Source: an uncultured Romboutsia sp. (GTDB lineage Bacteria; Bacillota; Clostridia; Peptostreptococcales; Peptostreptococcaceae). Taken from it: a stretch of DNA of 6,951 nt. The stretch spans positions 1 to 6,951 of the forward strand of contig CALESE010000082.1 of the NCBI GenBank assembly GCA_937907205.1, read 5' to 3'. Positions 4,855 through 6,951 of the stretch are shown here, in pieces. A program made the translations under genes and the position numbers. The notes beneath the pieces were generated by a model. That model was not told the DNA's origin. It was given only the letters and a program-made list of their open reading frames with translations, and did no database searches. Position 1 is the stretch's first letter; each line of letters begins with the position of its first letter.

Positions 4855-6951
4855 ATGAGTATAAAACCTTTAGATATATTATCTAAGTATTATGGATATA
4901 CAAGCTTTAGAAAAGGACAAGAGGATATAATCAATTCAATAGTAAGTGGTAAAGATGTGTTAGCGATTATGCCTACAGGTGGAGGAAAATCTATTTGTTA
5001 TCAAGTTCCATCCCTTTGCATAGATGGACTTACAATAGTTATATCACCTTTGATATCTCTTATGAAAGACCAAGTTGATGCACTTAAAGCAATGGGAATT
5101 AAAGCTGATTTTATAAATAGTTCATTGTCATCTAGTAAATATAATGAAGTTTTAGAAAATATAAATAATGATGAATACAAAATAATTTATGTAGCACCGG
5201 AAAGATTAGATAGCATTGATTTTATAAATATAATGAAGTATAAAAATGTAGTACAAGTTGCAATAGATGAAGCACATTGTGTATCACAGTGGGGGCATGA
5301 TTTTAGATCAAGCTATAAAAGAATACCACATTTTATAAGAAGCCTAGAAAAAAGGCCAATAGTTACAGCCTTTACAGCAACTGCATCAGATGAAGTAAGG
5401 GAAGATATACTTAAAATATTAGGTCTTGTTGATCCTAATATTTATATAACTGGATTTGATAGAGAGAATTTATCTATAAATATAGTTAAATCATCTTCTA
5501 AAAATAGATATTTATTAGAGTACTTAGAACATCATAAATATGACTCAGGAATAATATATGCTGCAACAAGAAAAGAAGTAGAAAATATTTATGAAGGATT
5601 ATTAAAAAGAAATATAAGTGTATCAAAATATCATGCAGGTCTATCTAATGAAGAAAGAAAAAATAATCAAGAAGAATTTATAAAAGATAATATTAAAATA
5701 ATGGTAGCAACAAATGCTTTTGGAATGGGAATAGATAAACCTAATATTAGATGGATAGTTCATTATAATATGCCACAAAGTATAGAAAATTATTACCAAG
5801 AAATAGGTAGAGCAGGTAGAGATGGAGAAAAAAGTGAATGTACATTACTTTTTACTCCTGGAGACATTCATACTCATAAATATTTAATAGATATAGGTAT
5901 AGAAAATCAAAATAGAAAATTAGTGCAATACAAAAAACTTCAACAAATGGTAGATTTGATATATAGCAATACATGTTATAGGTCAAACATATTAAATTAT
6001 TTTGGAGAAGATACTAAAAGTAGTTGCAATAATTGTAGTAATTGTTTAAACGAAGGTATAGTTACAGATAAAACATTAGACGCTCAAAAGGTTATATCAT
6101 GTATAGCGAGAATGAAAAGAGGATATGGTGTAACTATGATAGTAGATGTTTTAAGAGGATCTAAAAATAAAAAAGTGCTTGATTTAGGATTTAATACTAT
6201 AACAACTTATGGAATAATGAAAAATTATTCAAATGAAGATTTAAAAACATTTATAAATACTTTAGTATCTCATGGATTTTTAGAAATAAAAGAAAATCCA
6301 AGTGTTAGAGGTAGTTATCCAACAGTAGTATTGAATGAACAATCTATGAAGGTTATAAAAAATGAAATAAAAGTAGAATTTAAAGAAGATAAGATTATAA
6401 AAGAATCTAGAGTTAAAAATGAATTATATGAAAGATTAGTTGAATTAAGAAGAGAAATTGCAACTAATGAAAAGATTGCACCATATATGGTATTTGGAGA
6501 TGCAACTTTAAATAGTATGGCTAGTTCTTATGCAAGTTGTAAAGATGAAATGCTATTAATTTCAGGAGTAGGTCAAATTAAATATGAAAAATATGGAAAA
6601 TATTTTGAAGAATTAATTAAAGAATATGTAAATGAAAAAAATATAGATAAAGAAAATATAAGGGACTTAAAAAAAACTAATAATGAATTTTTTGAGGTTA
6701 ATACAGATCATAATTTATATAATATGCTAAAAGATTTAAGAAATAATATATCAAAAGTAGAAGGTGTACTTGATTATATGGTACTTTCTAAAAATACATT
6801 AAAAGAAATAAGTGGAAGATATCCTTTAGATGAAGAAAAGTTAAAAGATATTGGTGGAATAGGTCCTGTAAAAATAAATAAATATGGAAAAGATATATTA
6901 GAAATAGTTAAAAATTATGTAATAGCAAATAATATAGATGTTAAATGGAAC
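4855..6951 (+). CDS. recQ: ATP-dependent DNA helicase RecQ, C-terminal end beyond the window
   Basis: RecQ is a 3'-5' DNA helicase acting in recombination and fork repair. The frame is open for 699 codons and has no stop before the edge, so the gene is cut only by the window. The helicase core has motif 0 (FRKGQE 18-23), Walker A (PTGGGKS 40-46), DEAH (138-141), the RecQ aromatic-rich loop (SQWGHDFR 144-151), motif III (TAFTATA 171-177), motif V (ATNAFGMGID 285-294) and motif VI (QEIGRAGRDG 315-324). A zinc site follows with Cys374, Cys391, Cys394 and Cys397, then a winged-helix region (about 405-510). The C-terminus has two HRDC-like domains (about 520-593 and 618-692) where E. coli RecQ (about 610 residues) has one. 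All catalytic residues are intact. The ATG is set by TAAGGAG (4841-4847) with 7 bases spacing. It probably shares a transcript with the dehydrogenase 22 bases upstream. Confidence 0.96.
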   Translation, partial: MSIKPLDILSKYYGYTSFRKGQEDIINSIVSGKDVLAIMPTGGGKSICYQVPSLCIDGLTIVISPLISLMKDQVDALKAMGIKADFINSSLSSSKYNEVLENINNDEYKIIYVAPERLDSIDFINIMKYKNVVQVAIDEAHCVSQWGHDFRSSYKRIPHFIRSLEKRPIVTAFTATASDEVREDILKILGLVDPNIYITGFDRENLSINIVKSSSKNRYLLEYLEHHKYDSGIIYAATRKEVENIYEGLLKRNISVSKYHAGLSNEERKNNQEEFIKDNIKIMVATNAFGMGIDKPNIRWIVHYNMPQSIENYYQEIGRAGRDGEKSECTLLFTPGDIHTHKYLIDIGIENQNRKLVQYKKLQQMVDLIYSNTCYRSNILNYFGEDTKSSCNNCSNCLNEGIVTDKTLDAQKVISCIARMKRGYGVTMIVDVLRGSKNKKVLDLGFNTITTYGIMKNYSNEDLKTFINTLVSHGFLEIKENPSVRGSYPTVVLNEQSMKVIKNEIKVEFKEDKIIKESRVKNELYERLVELRREIATNEKIAPYMVFGDATLNSMASSYASCKDEMLLISGVGQIKYEKYGKYFEELIKEYVNEKNIDKENIRDLKKTNNEFFEVNTDHNLYNMLKDLRNNISKVEGVLDYMVLSKNTLKEISGRYPLDEEKLKDIGGIGPVKINKYGKDILEIVKNYVIANNIDVKWN

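Noticed and set aside
6900..6951. RecQ as a truncated pseudogene
   Set aside because: The frame has no internal stop or frameshift, all helicase motifs are intact, and only the window edge ends it.

Overview
The window is strongly AT-rich, with A/T-ending codons throughout and AAGGAG or GGGGG type ribosome binding sites. It holds a sodium:alanine-type symporter, an iron-containing alcohol dehydrogenase and a long RecQ. Together these suggest a low-GC anaerobic Firmicute of the Clostridium / Peptostreptococcaceae kind. That placement rests on composition and gene style only; there is no rRNA or other marker.

Left third (1-1822): a two-gene unit on the minus strand. The first gene encodes an ArsB/NhaD-type (ion transporter superfamily) membrane permease, 557-1822. 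A 153-residue protein of unknown function follows 26 bases later, 69-530. Both genes appear to start at TTG, each behind a G-rich ribosome binding site and shortly after an in-frame stop. The unit ends in a strong Rho-independent terminator at 18-49.

Middle (1823-3630): a 342-base divergent intergenic region leads into an AGCS-family sodium:amino-acid symporter, 2165-3586. It has a good sigma-A promoter (TTGAAA, 17 bases, TATAAT at 2033-2061) and a roughly 95-base leader. A 14-bp-stem terminator at 3590-3630 closes this single-gene unit.

Right half (3631-6951): an iron-dependent alcohol dehydrogenase, 3714-4832, is followed 22 bases later by recQ, which starts at 4855 and is still open at the window edge after 699 codons. 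No terminator separates them, so they probably share a transcript. A 10-bp perfect inverted repeat lies just upstream of the dehydrogenase and overlaps its best promoter candidate.

The genes do not form one pathway. They look like three ordinary chromosomal units: membrane transport, amino-acid uptake, and redox metabolism plus DNA repair. I found no CRISPR array, mobile element, RNA gene, phage gene or defence system. The points most worth following are the unknown protein tied to the permease, the paired TTG starts, the tandem HRDC domains of RecQ, and the palindrome in front of the dehydrogenase.
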